Shown here piece by piece: positions 32,654-44,221 of a stretch of 64,000 nucleotides of DNA. Position numbers and translations under genes: made by a program. Source of the stretch: Prunella strophiata (lineage: Eukaryota > Chordata > Aves > Passeriformes > Prunellidae); the NCBI GenBank assembly GCA_036583965.1, contig JAZBQD010000062.1:186001-250000 (forward strand). Reading direction: 5' to 3'. Within the stretch, counting starts at the first letter, position 1. Each line of letters begins with the position of its first letter. The notes under the pieces were generated by a model, which was not told where the DNA came from, did no database searches, and saw only the letters and a list, made by a program, of their open reading frames with translations.

Positions 32654-33609
32654 GAAAATCGTTGCCAAGAATTTATATGCCACTGTTACTCAAGTGACCT
32701 GGCAGTGTGATCTTTGCCTCCAGACTAACCCCAAAAATACCCCCAGACCAAAACTTAGTCAGATTGGGAGGAGCCATGGGCCTGGACAGCAGTGGCAAAT
32801 TGACTTTTCAGAACTCCCAAGGAAAGGGGGGTACTGGTATTTATTAGTATTGACAGATACATTTTCAGAGTGGCCAGAAGCATTCCCCATCAGAACTGTC
32901 AAGGCTCAAGTGGTGACCAGGGTGTTATTACAAGAAATAATACCACGCTTCGGAGCTCCAGCCACAATATCCTCGGATAGAGGATCACATTTCATTTCCA
33001 GAATAGTGCAACAGATTAGTAGCCACCTGGGCATAGATTACAAACTTCACACTCCATACCACCCCCGATCAAGCAGCCAGGTAGAGAAAAGGAATGATTT
33101 GATTAAGCAGCAAATTGTAAAACTGGGACAGGAAGTTAATCTACCCTGTCCCCAAGCCCTTCCACTGGCATTGTTGCAAATTCTAATTAAACCTAGAGCT
33201 AAAGAAAGGCTGTGTCCCTTTGAAATGCTTTATGGAAGACCATATGGAATACAAAAGGGAATATCCACCCACATAGGGGAGATAACATTGGCCACCTATA
33301 TGGTGGCTTTAAGTAAACAGCTCAGAGAAATTGAAAAACGTGGCTGGAACTCAGAGCAGGGAGCTAGATGGACCAGTACATAACATACAGCCTGGAGATT
33401 ATGTATATGTTAAGTCTCTTACAGAAAAGACTTTGGAACCACAGTGGGAAGGACCATTCCAGGTGCTTCTCACCACCTTCACTTCAGTCAAGATCAAAGA
33501 GCAAAATGCCTGGATCCACGACTCTCTAGTGAAGAAGGCCCCAGAAGCCCCTTGGAAAGTGACACCAGGAGACAATGAACTGAGACTAAAACTTACTCAG
33601 GCAAAATGA
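32646..33609 (+). pseudogene. Gammaretrovirus-like integrase
   Basis: A 245-codon frame (32646-33383) has CDLCLQTNP (end of the zinc domain), WQIDFSEL (first Asp), ISSDRGSHF (second Asp) and SSSQVEKRN (Glu), a complete DDE triad. After a frame change the C-terminal domain (33331-33609) reads GDYVYVK...LEPQWEGPFQVLLTT...AWIHDS, the GPY/F-type domain typical of gammaretroviral integrases. The first histidine pair of the zinc domain lies in the preceding frame. Confidence 0.8.
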
Positions 33610-34567
33610 GCATATTGCGGCTGGGAAGTAGTTTGTAATTTCATTTACAGAATTGTTTTGTGCATAATTATAATTGGAGTCTTAGAATTAGAGAGTACCT
33701 CTATCCAAACTGATGCTGAAAGGCCTTGCTCCCAGGCTTTTAAGCAGTATACTGGATCCATGGGAGAACCTTCTGAGATACAAGATTGAAACCTATCCAT
33801 TGTAGTAATCCATGAGAATCAAGTATGTGAGGAGCAGGAGTGGCAGGAATGGGAGCTGTGGACCCTTCAGGGGATTAGAGGAGAAGAAATCAAGGTAGGA
33901 TGCCAGGTGATTAATGGGACCACTCATGAGAGACCAGATGAAATTAGTGTCTCAGCCTCTCCTGCATACAAGCACCAGGAAGTTTGTGATAGCCCACGTA
34001 AATCAGGCTGTTGGTGTAATTTCACATTAATACAGCCTGTAGAAGTGATTTGTCTTTGGGCTTGTGATGCTATCGGGCTCTCATTTAAATTTAAAATAGA
34101 TGCTATACCTTTTACAATGGCAAAACCTCATACAACTCACACCAGTTTAGACAACAAGCAGTTTAGACCCAAACCAATCTTAAACCTAAAGTATATGAAA
34201 TAGACCCATATATAGTGAGGAATATGGGTCAACAACAGCTGTTGTTCAATCCAGAGTGGTCTCGCAAACATGTTAAATTGCTAATGCAAATTAACATCCC
34301 AAAAATCCAACCAGCTTGCTCTTCTTTCTTAAGAACATCCTTTGAGGGCTGGACAACAAAGACAAGTACACCTCAGAAGCAGAATGAGAAGGGATCTAAC
34401 TGGAATATTAGGGAAAGGATCGGGAGTTTTAAATGGAATTGATTCAGAAATACTGATGAACAAACTGGCCACTACAGCAGGTGGTCTAGCAAAATTGAAA
34501 CGGCCTTTACAGTCATCTCTATCGGCATTAGGAACTAGCCAGTGGCAGATTTCAAGAGTACTGATGA
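33610..34567 (+). pseudogene. Decayed env remnant
   Basis: Position after integrase and short frames suggest env. A surface-unit-like piece (33907-34203) has CWCNFTLIQPVEVICLWACDAIG. A later frame (34342-34572) contains RRDLTGILGKGSGVLNGIDSE followed by KLATTAGGLAKLKRPLQSSL, like the region before the transmembrane subunit. No CX6CC motif or membrane anchor follows: the sequence passes abruptly into ERVL 3' sequence at 34568. Confidence 0.5.
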
Positions 34568-34652
34568 CCTAGGTTACAATATTAAGATATACCCAAAAAA
34601 AAGTATGTATTCTATCACCATCTCCATGTACTGCTAAAACTAGGAGGGGCAG
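34568..34652 (+). repeat. ERVL 3'-internal end with polypurine tract
   Basis: CCTAGGTTACAATATTAAG...AGGAGGGGCAG is the same as 44641-44722 apart from a few changes. It ends in the purine-rich tract directly before an LTR. Its presence before the left LTR is unexpected. Confidence 0.65.
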
Positions 34653-35083
34653 TGTTTTCCTTATCTCCTTCCTCCGGACTATCTCCTGGTAATGGTTCTG
34701 TTAATGGCCCATCAATGCCTTATCACATGAATCATAGAATGACTTTGTTCTATTTTGAGATGCTCCGCCCAAGGGGAGGAACCAAGCATCCCCACATGGA
34801 TAAAAATCTGGAATTTAGACAGAATAAGCAGCCTTACCCACTGGCTTCCAAAGGACAAAAGCTACCAGACCTTTCTGCAGGATCACTACTTCAACGAAAC
34901 CACTTCATCTGGACTGCTACCATCACCCCAACTAGTGGGGTGCCAGGTTGTATTCTGACTGTCAGATTTTTGGTGGTTTTTTTTTTTTTCTTTTGTACAA
35001 TTGCATGTAATTTATTTTTGGTTTTTATTAAATTGTATTTCTGACTTGGAGTCTCTCAATAATTTTACTTTCAAACTAGCACA
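34653..35083 (+). repeat. ERVL LTR, left copy
   Basis: 431 bp, TGTTTTCC...AGCACA. It is roughly 95% identical by eye to 44723-45138. A GAGATGCTCCGCCC..GGAGGAACCAAGC promoter block precedes GGATAAAAATCTGG. ATTAAATTGTATT near the 3' end stands in for a poly(A) signal. Confidence 0.8.
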
Positions 35084-35089
35084 TATTTT

Positions 35090-35107
35090 TGGCACCCAAT
35101 GTGGGGC
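35090..35107 (+). promoter_or_regulatory. ERVL primer-binding site candidate
   Basis: TGGCACCCAATGTGGGGC lies 6 bases after the LTR. The tRNA is not assigned. Confidence 0.55.
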
Positions 35108-35361
35108 CAGCAAGGTACTGAGAAAGTCAGAATTACAATTTTGTATTGTAGGAGCCACCTAATTGCCATGATGCTCAACATGCTTACATGGGTCTTATAC
35201 TTAACTCTCTATATTTTTCCGCACATGGGAAACAACTATCTACTGCTTGTAATGCTCCTGAGTAGACCAGGCTATGGTATAAAATTGTTTTATTAATTTA
35301 TTATGCTTATTACATACTAACCTCTGAGGCAACGAATGTAATTCGAAATATATACTCAATC

Positions 35362-35628
35362 TTGTTTGCCTGTCCTAGTCTAGGCTGCTACATCTGGGGC
35401 CCCTACAATTGCACCCAGCCCCTGAGGGGAGGGGTAAAAGATGATTTCTTCCAGCTTTTCACGCCTGACACTATAGTATTTGAAAGTGTTAAGTTCCCTC
35501 TAAATGCCGGGGACAGCATAGGGCTTTTGTTATTTCTGCTTTGTTTTCTCTGCACAGTTTACAACATGTTGAGAAACAAAACACTAGATGGTATCATGCA
35601 GCATTTTCTTGAGGCAGAGGAAAAATGA
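35362..35628 (+). pseudogene. ERVL leader ORF with hydrophobic segment
   Basis: 88 codons starting MFACPSLGCYIWGPYNC. A clear membrane-type helix (GLLLFLLCFLCTVYNML) lies near residues 55-71, followed by a short acidic tail. It sits between the primer site and the gag-like frame. Function unknown. A frame in the ERVL leader could be a leader peptide or chance. Confidence 0.35.
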
Positions 35629-35646
35629 AGAAAACGTCTGCATAGA

Positions 35647-35994
35647 ATGTCACAGAGGAGAAAAGGACCAAAAACAAAGCAACAACATCCATGTCTACAC
35701 AGACTGCCACAGAGGAGAACAGGAACTGAAAGCAAATCAACAGTATCTGTGTCCAGGCAGACTGCCATAGAGGAGAAAGGAACCAAAGACACCATCAGCA
35801 TCTCCACACAGACCATCACTAAACCAAAACAACCTAAACCAGTAGCAGTTGCCCCTGTTCAGAAGAAGAAATCAAAGAGCAAATCAGTCCGCATAGTGAC
35901 TGACAAGGATGCAGCAGGACCTTCACACCCAGTAGAAGAGACAGAGCCTGAAATCATCACTCGCTCTCTATCTTCAGGTGAGCTGCCAAGGTGA
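35647..35994 (+). pseudogene. ERVL gag N-terminal fragment
   Basis: 115 codons, Lys/Ser/Thr/Pro-rich, with repeated VSRQTAIEEKGTK and ISTQTITKPKQPK pieces, then VAPVQKKKSKSKSVRIV and an acidic end EETEPEIITRSLSSGEL. It lies at the start of the ERVL internal region as gag would. It ends exactly where an integrase frame begins, so the rest of gag, protease and RT are deleted. Confidence 0.5.
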
Positions 35995-36869
35995 TAGTAT
36001 CTCAGGTGGATATAGACAGGAAGTACAAAGGAGAATCATTCCTAGCTTGTTGGGTCCACTATGCCTCTGGTCGTCAGGGGAGAGATGCAACATACCGATG
36101 GGCCCGTGACCGAGGGGTGGACCTTACTATGGACAGCATCACACAAGTCATCCACAACTGCGAGACCTGTGCTGCAATCAAACAGGCCAAACGGGTGAAG
36201 CCTCTGTGGTATGGTGGACGATGGTTAAAGTACAGGTATGGGAAAGCCTGGCAAGTTGACTACATCACCCTTCCCCAAACCTGCCAAGGCAAGCGCTACG
36301 TACTGACCATGGTGGAAGCAACTACAGGATGGCTGGAAACGTACCCTGTGCCTCATGCAACTGCCTGGAACACCATCTTGGGCCTAGAAAAGCAAGTCCT
36401 GTGGAGACACGGCACCCCTTGAGAGAATGGACTATTAAACACCTGGGCCCGAGAACACGGTATTGAATGGATAGATCATATCCCTTATCATGCACCAGCT
36501 GCCGGGAAGGTTGAACGGTGCAACGGACTCCTTAAGACCACCCAGAAAGCACTTGGTGGAGGGACCTTCAAGCATTGGGAAATTAATTTAGCAAAAGCCA
36601 CCTGGATTGTCAACACCCGAGGATCCATCAATCAATCTGGTCCTGCCCAGTGTGAACCCTTGCACACAGTGAATGGAGATAAAGTCCCTGTAGTACACAT
36701 GAAAGGTATTTTAGGCAAGACTGTTTGGATTAATCCCACCGCAGGATAAGGCAAACCCATCCGTGGGATTGTTTTTGCTCAAAGACCTGGTTACACTTGG
36801 TAGGTAATACAGAAAGACAGAGAAACCCGTTGTGTACCACAAGGGGACCTAATCTTAAGCAAGCACTGA
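35991..36869 (+). pseudogene. ERVL integrase, lacking the second catalytic Asp
   Basis: The zinc domain ends with HNCETCAAIKQAK. The core has GKAWQVDYITLP (first Asp) and KRYVLTMVEATTGWLETYP. At WRHGTP the frame stops and resumes immediately with ENGLLNTWAREHGIEWIDHIPYH, so the segment that normally carries the second catalytic Asp is missing. KVERCNGLLK holds the Glu. The C-terminal part reads to about 36869 with in-frame stops. The WLETYPVPHATA and NTWAREHGIEW segments resemble the ERVL class. Provirus B lies 9 bp downstream. Confidence 0.7.
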
Positions 36870-36878
36870 GTGTAAGGA

Positions 36879-37184
36879 TGTCACTGTGGAGCACAAACAA
36901 CTCAACGCGGACAGCAGCTCTTTGCAAGGTGCGAGACAGCAAAAAAAGAGAGGAAGTTTATTGAAATCTGACTCCATTTATAGTTTTCTGAAATCCCAGT
37001 GTCATTGGAGGGTGACAGTGCCACCTCCTCAGTGCCACTGGACAACTCAACAGTCCATCAAGTTGCTCTTCCTCCATAGAGGAAGACAAAACAATAAGTT
37101 ATTTACAAAAAGTGTGTGAGAAAGTTCTGCACAAGAATGTAAACATCAGAAGGCTTTAGAGAAACTTAAAAAATCAGGGAGACA
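36879..37184 (-). repeat. Provirus B 3' LTR
   Basis: 306 bp with TG..CA ends. Minus-strand TATAAATGG and AATAAA as in A. GTGGAGCAC and CTTAAAAAAT variants are shared with the other B LTR. Confidence 0.85.
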
Positions 37185-37831
37185 TCTCACCCTTTTTCGG
37201 TAGAAAAAAAAGAAAAAAAGAAAAAGAAAAATGTGGAAACTGATAAAATGAACAATGTTCAGTGTCCATTTGTGGAGGAATCATCGGAGTGATCACTTGC
37301 GTCGTCTGCATCCGAGTCATCACTCGATGACCCATCCACCCTATGCCTGTCAATTTGGTCAAGGCTTCCACCCTGCCCGTCGGCCAGATTCTGTCTCTGC
37401 GGTCGCAGGTCAGGACGAACACACTTCGAAGGTACCCAGCGCACCCCAGTATCTGTGGATACACAAGCATACCCTCACTCTGACACGATAAGGTCATAGG
37501 GACCTTCCCAGTGTTTGGTGGCTAAATTCCACACCCGAACCTTCGCTCGAGGCTGATGTGCCTTGTCTGCAGCCTGCAACGAGAGATGATGATTGAAAAT
37601 GACAGGATTATTTGAGTTCTGTGGCACAGTGAGATGATTGACTGTGTATAAAGCTTTTGCCAACCGACTGTGCAGGGTTTCACCCTGCATTTCCCGTTTT
37701 TGTTTTTCAAGAACCCGCTTTAGAGTACCATGAGCAAGTTCTACAATAGCTTGACCAGTCGGAGAATGAGGGATACCAAACCTGTGTGACACACCCCACA
37801 ACTGCAGGAACTGCCGCACCTTCTGCGATGC

Positions 37832-37974
37832 TGTCACGATCCACTCATAAGGCGGGGTGTCGTGATGGTTCGTTTTACTGATCTCAGGGTGCAAAAACAA
37901 CACAGTGGGGATTTCAGTATTAATCAAAGCAAATGCATCTTTTTTGAATAACTATAGTAAATGCAATAGAGAAA

Positions 37975-38012
<38 letters not shown>

Positions 38013-38824
38013 AGTGGAAGAAAGAGGGGGCATAGCTACCAACGTAGAGACGAAGTCCTCGAGGGTCCAGTCGAAGGGTCCAGTCGAAAGGGTCCAGGCG
38101 AGGAGTCCGTCTGTTGCGTCGGGGAGATCTCCGAAATGCTGGTCAATTCGGGGTTCTATTATAGTCCTTTTCGGTGGGGGAGGGGGATAGGTCTTGAAAT
38201 GGAATCAGATGCAATAGTCTATGGTTATTGCAGGAGGGAAGGGAGGCGTAAGGGTACGAGGACAGTACGGATAGTCCATATTCTCAGCAGTAATCAGTAA
38301 TCTCAGCAGTAATCGAGAACTATTGTCTTCTTGGTCCAATAGTCACATCTGCAAGCAAACATCAGCTTTGGTCGTCTCGCCTTCCCCCGCGCACCTCCCC
38401 CGTGCCAGAGGTTTCAGTCTCAGTCCTTGGGAGGAGGTGAGGCTCCTCCACATAGGGATTTCATGTCTCAGTCCTTGAGGGAAAGGCTTCTCCCATCTCA
38501 GTCCATCAGTCACAGTGGTTGTGAACAGATGAAGGGTCTTTTGTGGGGACCTCCACAGGTTATCCCAGAAAAGCCCAGCCAAGCCGAGAGGTGGGGAGAT
38601 TCCAGGGCTATTGTTCTGAAAAACAAAAAAAGTGCCCCTTCTCCTCTCCAGCGTTCCAAGACAGCAAACACACCAGCAAACAATAGCTTGGCAGACCAGA
38701 GGTTCTGCTCGGGCCTCAGGATTTTAGCAAGCAACCCGACTAGGGTCTTTTCAGTGGTCTCAGTTTCTGTCCTTTCACGACGATCGTGAGGCAGATGAGG
38801 GAAACTTTTGGACAGAGTCTTACA
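37832..38824 (-). repeat. 993-bp solo LTR inserted in provirus B integrase
   Basis: TGTCACGATCC...GAGTCTTACA (TG..CA), flanked by perfect 5-bp copies of GATGC (37827-37831 and 38825-38829). Provirus A has one uninterrupted GATGC at the same place (14198-14202), an empty site. Minus orientation is favoured by GGACTATAATAGAACC (plus about 38150-38165), but no AATAAA was found, so strand is uncertain. A (GA)n tract lies inside. I found no second copy in the window. Confidence 0.8.
37979..38007. repeat. (GA)n microsatellite
   Basis: About 14 GA units within the 993-bp insertion. Confidence 0.9.
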
Positions 38825-39300
38825 GATGCGTAAGCAGGACCATTGTCGGTTTTCACAGCAGAAGGTATGCCTAGAACGGCAAAGGCCTGCCTCCAGTGGG
38901 CAATGACATCTCGGGCCTTTTCTCCAGTGTGAGCAGAAGCCCACATCACAGAGGAGAATGTGTCCACCGTGACATGCACATACTTGAGCCGACCAAACTC
39001 GGCAATCTGGGTGACATCAGTTTGCCAAAGCTCCAAGGCCTTAAGGCCCCTGGGGTTGACCCCTGCTGGCAAAGGTGGAGCAAGTGCGTGGCAGTCATCA
39101 CATGACTCAACAATGTCACGAGCCTCAGCTGGCGTCAGCTGAAACTGCTTCTGCAAGGTATGTGCGTTCTGATGGAAAAACCCATGCGATGCCTTGGCCT
39201 GCGCGAGTGTATCAGGCTGAGGTGCTACCCACGCCGGGTTAGCCAACATGTCAGCCCTCGCGTTACCTTCCGCTACAAACCCTGGCAAATTGGTGTGACT

Positions 39301-41026
39301 CCTCACATGCAGAATGTAGAACGGATGAACCCGGGCCTGAATGGCACACCACAGGGCGTTCAGTAAACAAAACAAGACAGGATTACTGACCTCCTTCAAA
39401 ACTGAATACCCCAACTACTGTGCGATGATGGCCATATACCAGAATCTGTGACCAAATTGAAAGGTTCCTGGGAAAATCTCTCAAATGCCATGACAGCAGC
39501 CCTCAATTCAACCACCTGGGCTGAACCATCTTCATGGCCTTCCAGAATCTGCCACTCAGATCCATCCCTCCAGGTGACAATGGCCTTGCCTGTGTTCCCT
39601 GAACCATCCGTGAAGACAATGGGTCCTTGCACTGGCTCCTGGCTATGTCTGGGCCGCAAAGAAATCTGAGTGAGTTTCGCCACCTGCAGTAGCGTGTGGC
39701 CGGGCAGATGATAAGTGATCTGCCCTGAAAAATTTTCCAGAGCACTTTGCAGGGACACACTGTTTGCAAGGCACCAGTCAAAATCCTCCTGCTGCACCGG
39801 GAGAATGATCTTTGCAGGATCTGCACCCATCAATTGCAAACACCGTTGCCGGCATTTGATTATCAAGCGAGCAATCAGCTCAAACAGTGCAGTTGCCGTC
39901 TTCTGCGGCTGATGGGGCAGGAAGACCCATTCCAAGACATGCAAGGGATCAGACCATTTGTCACTCCACTGGCCAATGACACCTGTGGGATGCGAATCTG
40001 GAGTGGTAATGAACACAGTGACATGAACGGAAGGATGAATGCGATAAACCTGGGATGGAGAAACAGCTTGGTGAACCTGCTCCAGCACTTGACGTGCCTC
40101 AGGGGTCAATGTGCGAGGTGACTTCAAATCAGAGTCTCCCTTCAACAAATCAAACAGGGGAGACAGTTGTGCATTGGTCAGTCCAAGTATGGACGCAACC
40201 AAGTGATGACACCTATCAGTTTCTGGGCATCATTCAGTGTTTTCACTGACTGCACAAATTGCACCTTCTGGTGTCGGATTGTCCGTTCCAGAAATTTGAC
40301 CCCCAAATACTTCCAGGGACGTTGCTGTTGAACCTTCTCTGGAGCCACTTGCAACCCATGAGAATGCAAAGCATTGAGCAACCGAGGCTGAATCCTCAGC
40401 AGCTCATCCTGGGTGGACGCAGCCACCAAAATGTCGTCCATATAATGATACAGATGTGCATCAGGAAACTGCTTGCGAACTCCAGACAAGGCACGGGCCA
40501 CATACCATTGGCATATGGCCGGAGAATTGCGCATGCCCTGGGGCAAAGTCCTCCATTGATATCGCTGCGCGGGTGCAGCATTGTTGATTGCTGGCACCAA
40601 GAAGGCAAACTTTGGTCTGTCATTGGGATGCAAAGGAATCGAGAAAAAACAACCCTTCAGATCCACAATGAGGACCGGCCAGTCTGCGGGAAGCATGGTA
40701 GGCGACGGCATGCCCGCCTGCAACGTTCCCATGCTTTCCATCATGGCATCGACCTTTCAGAGGTCTTGCAACAACCTCCACTTCCCAGATTTCTTCTTGA
40801 TGCAGAAGACAGGAGTGTTCCAGGGACTGGTAGAAGGCTCCAGATGACCCTGGTCCAACTGCTCCTGCACCAGATTCCGAAGGGCGACTAATTTTTCTTG
40901 GGGGAGGGGCCACTGGGCCTCCCAAACCGGTCGGTGGACCAGCCACCGAATAGGAGGTGTAGAACACTTTGCGCCCTTCATCGCAGTGGCCCCCATCAAA
41001 AATCCGTCCCAATGCGCACCCCCCAC
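39301..41026 (-). pseudogene. Provirus B reverse transcriptase and RNase H
   Basis: Same motif order as in [62 protein letters not shown] (near 40435) and, after a frameshift, LTNAQLSPLFDLLKGDSD. RNase H has VFTDGSGNTGKA and VVELRAAVMAFE. Breaks differ from those of A: a stop replaces Arg after LLQDL (near 40758), one base is lost in a C run near 40187, and RNase H shifts frame near 39435. The palm LKG replaces LKD at the position of the first catalytic Asp. Confidence 0.85.
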
Positions 41027-41773
41027 GCAGACAGAACATCCCTCCCCCAGAGGTTAGTAACAACCGAAGTAACATGAGGCCGAATCCAGGCCGTCTGTCC
41101 CTCTGGGTTCGCGATCATCACACGTCGCTTGCTCACGTAACATTGCGCCTGTCCACCCAGTCCCGTGACAGACGTCGTCGCCGGCTCCAAGGGCCACTCT
41201 GGAGGCCAGGTGGCAAGGGAGAGAACTGTGACATCTGCGCCACTGTCGAGAAGCCCGCGGAGACGGATGTCCGACGGCGCCACACCAGGGATGGACAGGG
41301 TGCACGTCATCTCAGGTCGTTCTCTGGTCAGGACAGCGCTCCACTGAACTTGAGGCGGCCCAGTGGATCCAAAGCCACCATGTCCACGCAACTGGCCAGC
41401 TATCCTGCGAACAGAAGACTTAAAAGGCACAAGTTGAGCAATCCACGTTCCTTTCGGGATGGTGGGGGGGGGGGGGGGTGAATGTGGAGACCATGGCACA
41501 AATCTGCCCAGTGAAATCAGCATCAATGAGCCCCAGGTGCACCATGATACCCTGAATGGTGGCACTAGCCCTCCCCATAAGGAGAGCACTCATGCCCCCA
41601 CCCAAGGGACCAACAGCATCCAGGGGTACCCTGTGCATTTCAAAAGACTCCAAGACAACCGTTTCCGCTGTGCAGACATCCACACCTGCCGAGCCGCGGG
41701 TGCAGGCTACGAGTCGGTCAAGCGGACCTCCATCGGCTCTGGGGTCTGGAGAGAAGTTTGTGTCTGAGCGCAT
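40996..41773 (-). pseudogene. Provirus B dUTPase-protease
   Basis: dUTPase motifs ACTRGSAGVDV, MGRASATIQGI, GLIDADFTGQI are followed by a frame break at a G/C homopolymer (41462-41479), then IPKGTWIAQLVPF. Protease is uninterrupted here: GLLDSGADVTVLSLATWPPEW (Asp-Ser-Gly), YVSKRRVMIAN, and [11 protein letters not shown]. The homopolymer is longer than in A, which suggests replication slippage caused the break. dUTPase lowers dUTP; protease cuts Gag and Pol. Confidence 0.85.
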
Positions 41774-44116
41774 CTCCCCTTCGCGCTCCGCTTCCCGTTT
41801 CCCGAGCCCGACAGACCCTGGCCATTATCATGGACAGTCGCCTTGCAATCTTTTGTCATATGGTTTGGCCGTCCACACCGACCACACAAAAACATGGGAA
41901 GTTTGGCATTCTGCGCTTTCTTTCCCTGCTTCCTGCCGGCCTGAGCATTCTCTTGCTGCCGCCGCCTGCCCTGCAGCACAGCAGTAACCAAGGCAGCCGC
42001 CTTCTGATCTGAGGGGCCAATGCTTGCACAGGCGTCTACCATTTGGGAAACAGTGGGATCACCGGGAAGAGCCTCGATGATCCTCTTACAATCTGCATTA
42101 CAGTTGCATCTCGGAAGGTTTGCAATCACCTTCCTCCTTGTCTCAGGATCTGCCACCTGCCTTTCCACAGAGGCTGTCAGCCTATCAGCAAAGTCCACGA
42201 AAGACTCACCAGCTTTCTGGACAACAGCCGCAAACGGCTGCTTCGGTGCAGCCATCTCCAGGGTACGAACCAGCGCTGCAACGCCCAGCATCTGGCACTG
42301 GTCAAGGACAAGGGGGTCATAACCAGCCTGCCCCTGAGGATCAACAGAATTGCCAGTGCCCAGCAGCATGTCAACGACGACCACACGCCTGGGGTCCTGT
42401 GGGCCCAGTGCAGCATTCTGTTCCACTGCCTTGGCCGCTAACCGAGCCCACTTGGACTCAAAAACATCGAACAACACAGGCGAAAGAACAACACGTGCCA
42501 TAGCACAGACGTCGTAAGGCGTCAGCACCTCAGCAGCAAGGACTCGGAGCTGCTGCCTCACCTCAGGGAACCCCCGACCATGTCTCGTGACTGTCTCGGG
42601 AAGTTTCTTCATAGACTTGAGTGGCACTGACTGATAGGTTTTGTGAACAACACCCCTGACCACAGGAAAAGCCTGGGGACCCCCTGGCAAAGCCACAGCA
42701 CCTGCCGACTCCTGGCCCATGGACTCCCCAGAGACAGACGCAGCGTCAGAGGAACTCTCCCCACCAGCCTGCCACTGCTTCGAGCGGGCAGATCCAGCCA
42801 CCACCTCGAGCCTAGACTGCACTTCTTGCCAAAATTGTTAGCGCTTCCGTGGACACACTGTGACTTGGCACGGAGGGAGAGTCCATAAAGCCGATGAGGA
42901 CAATTCACGGCCCCGGAAACACAGCGACCTCCCGCCGGTCCTGGCGGGAGTCGCACGAAAGGTGAACAACTTGTCACTCCGCCGCCCTGCAGCCCCGACA
43001 GAGGTGTCTGCCTCAGCCCGGGCAGAGCACACCGTGGCGGACGCTGGGGTGGGCCGGAGTGAGGCCTGCGCGGAGCCGCCACCCCCCCACACGGAGGGGG
43101 TAGAGCAGGGCGCAGGGCGGGAGGCGGCGCCCGGGGCCGCATCACTGCGGGATGGCACAAGGGAGTTCGGGACCTTCCCGATCAGGGGCCGGCCCGGGAC
43201 GCCCGGCCCTGCGATACGCACTGCCCTCGCTGAGCGGAGGGGGGCAGGGCCCTAGATCGCCACCTTGGGGCGTGACGGAACAGCGGGCAACGCCTCCTCT
43301 TCGGCGCCTCCCCACCCCCGCTCCGCGAGCCGCGCTGACTCGGAGAGGGGGGAAGCCGCCCCCCCCTCCGAGTCACACGCAGGGGAGCGGTACTCCGCCT
43401 CGCCCAGCGGGAATGTTGTAGACACCCCACAATGCGGGCACAGGGTAGTCACCGAATGAGAGTCAAAGTGAGGCAGGGAGTGAGCCAAAGGCCCCTCGCT
43501 GTCCTCAAGCACCGGGAAGGCGCAAAGAGGAGACTGCGCCCCCCCATCCCGCCGTGCGCACTGCACAGGGAGGGGAAGGGCCGGCCGAGCCGAGCCCCCA
43601 GAGCCCTTGGAAGCCCGCGAGGTCCCGCTGGCCGGCCGGTCGCTCGGGACTGGCTGGCCGGGAGCCCCATATTCCCCGGGGAACAAATCTTCAGCATCCA
43701 AAACGGAGCCATCTCCCAGCTCACCGTCCCGGGGGGAGGGGGAAGCCTCCCCGTCTCGCAGAGACCCGAGCTCCGCCTCGTCCACGACCGAGACAGCGGG
43801 CTCTCCCAGGGACCCCCGAGGGCTGCAAGACCCAGACCCAGTCCAGATCCGGTCGACCTTCTCCCAGTCCAAAACCATGCGCCCCACGGCAGCAGAGGGA
43901 CCATCCACCAGGGTGTCAATGAGACAGTCGCCAACGAGCAACCACGCGTCTCGGGAGAACGCGTCCTCAGGTCCCGAGAAACACCCCTGCTCACGCGCCC
44001 ACAGAAACAATCTCTCAAAGTCACACCAGGAAATGGAGACACGTTTCTGATCCAGGACCCTCTTCCAAGCATTCAAAGGGCCAAGACCCTCCTCGCAAAT
44101 CTCAGGTCTCCATCAT
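41707..44116 (-). pseudogene. Provirus B gag, full-length layout
   Basis: The ATG equivalent to that of A lies near 44116 but a 2-base deletion gives a stop after three codons. The long matrix-like frame runs 43252-44076 (MNAWKRVLDQKRVSISWCD), with a Pro/Ser/Gly-rich stretch and a CPHC motif. After frame changes in a GC-rich region, capsid-nucleocapsid is open for 371 codons (41707-42822). Capsid contains VVRGVVHKTYQSVPLKSMKKL and the major homology region QKAGESFVDFADRLTASVE (near 42180-42240), alpha/betaretroviral in style. One zinc knuckle CGRCGRPNHMTKDC lies near 41850-41890. This copy defines what A has lost. Confidence 0.8.
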
Positions 44117-44221
44117 CACACGAGCTGCAGGGAAAGCGCTAAAAAGCACAACATCACCACGCCACAACAGGAAAAAGCAAAGAGGGCACTTTAAATCACA
44201 CGACCTCACCCACAGGTGTCG

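Larger units (their letters stand above)
37259..39300 (-). pseudogene. Provirus B integrase, split by a 993-bp insertion
   Basis: The minus-strand N-terminal part (38830-39300) keeps the HHCC zinc domain (HQNAHTL...CDDC), QTDVTQ (first Asp) and VKTDNGPAYA (second Asp). The C-terminal part (37259-37826) has QAIVELAHG, where A reads IVERAHG (the Glu is kept, Arg to Leu), then WEGPYDLI and RWVPSKCVRPDLRPQRQN. A frame change lies between these two near 37490. After RPQRQN comes an acidic Ser/Asp-rich tail of ~45 residues ending at 37259. The insertion at 37832-38824 sits between the second Asp and the Glu. Confidence 0.85.

Noticed and set aside
37832..38824. Possible DNA transposon because of TGTCACGA...TTACA ends
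   Set aside because: No extended terminal inverted repeat and no transposase frame; a TG..CA segment with 5-bp duplication fits a solo LTR better.
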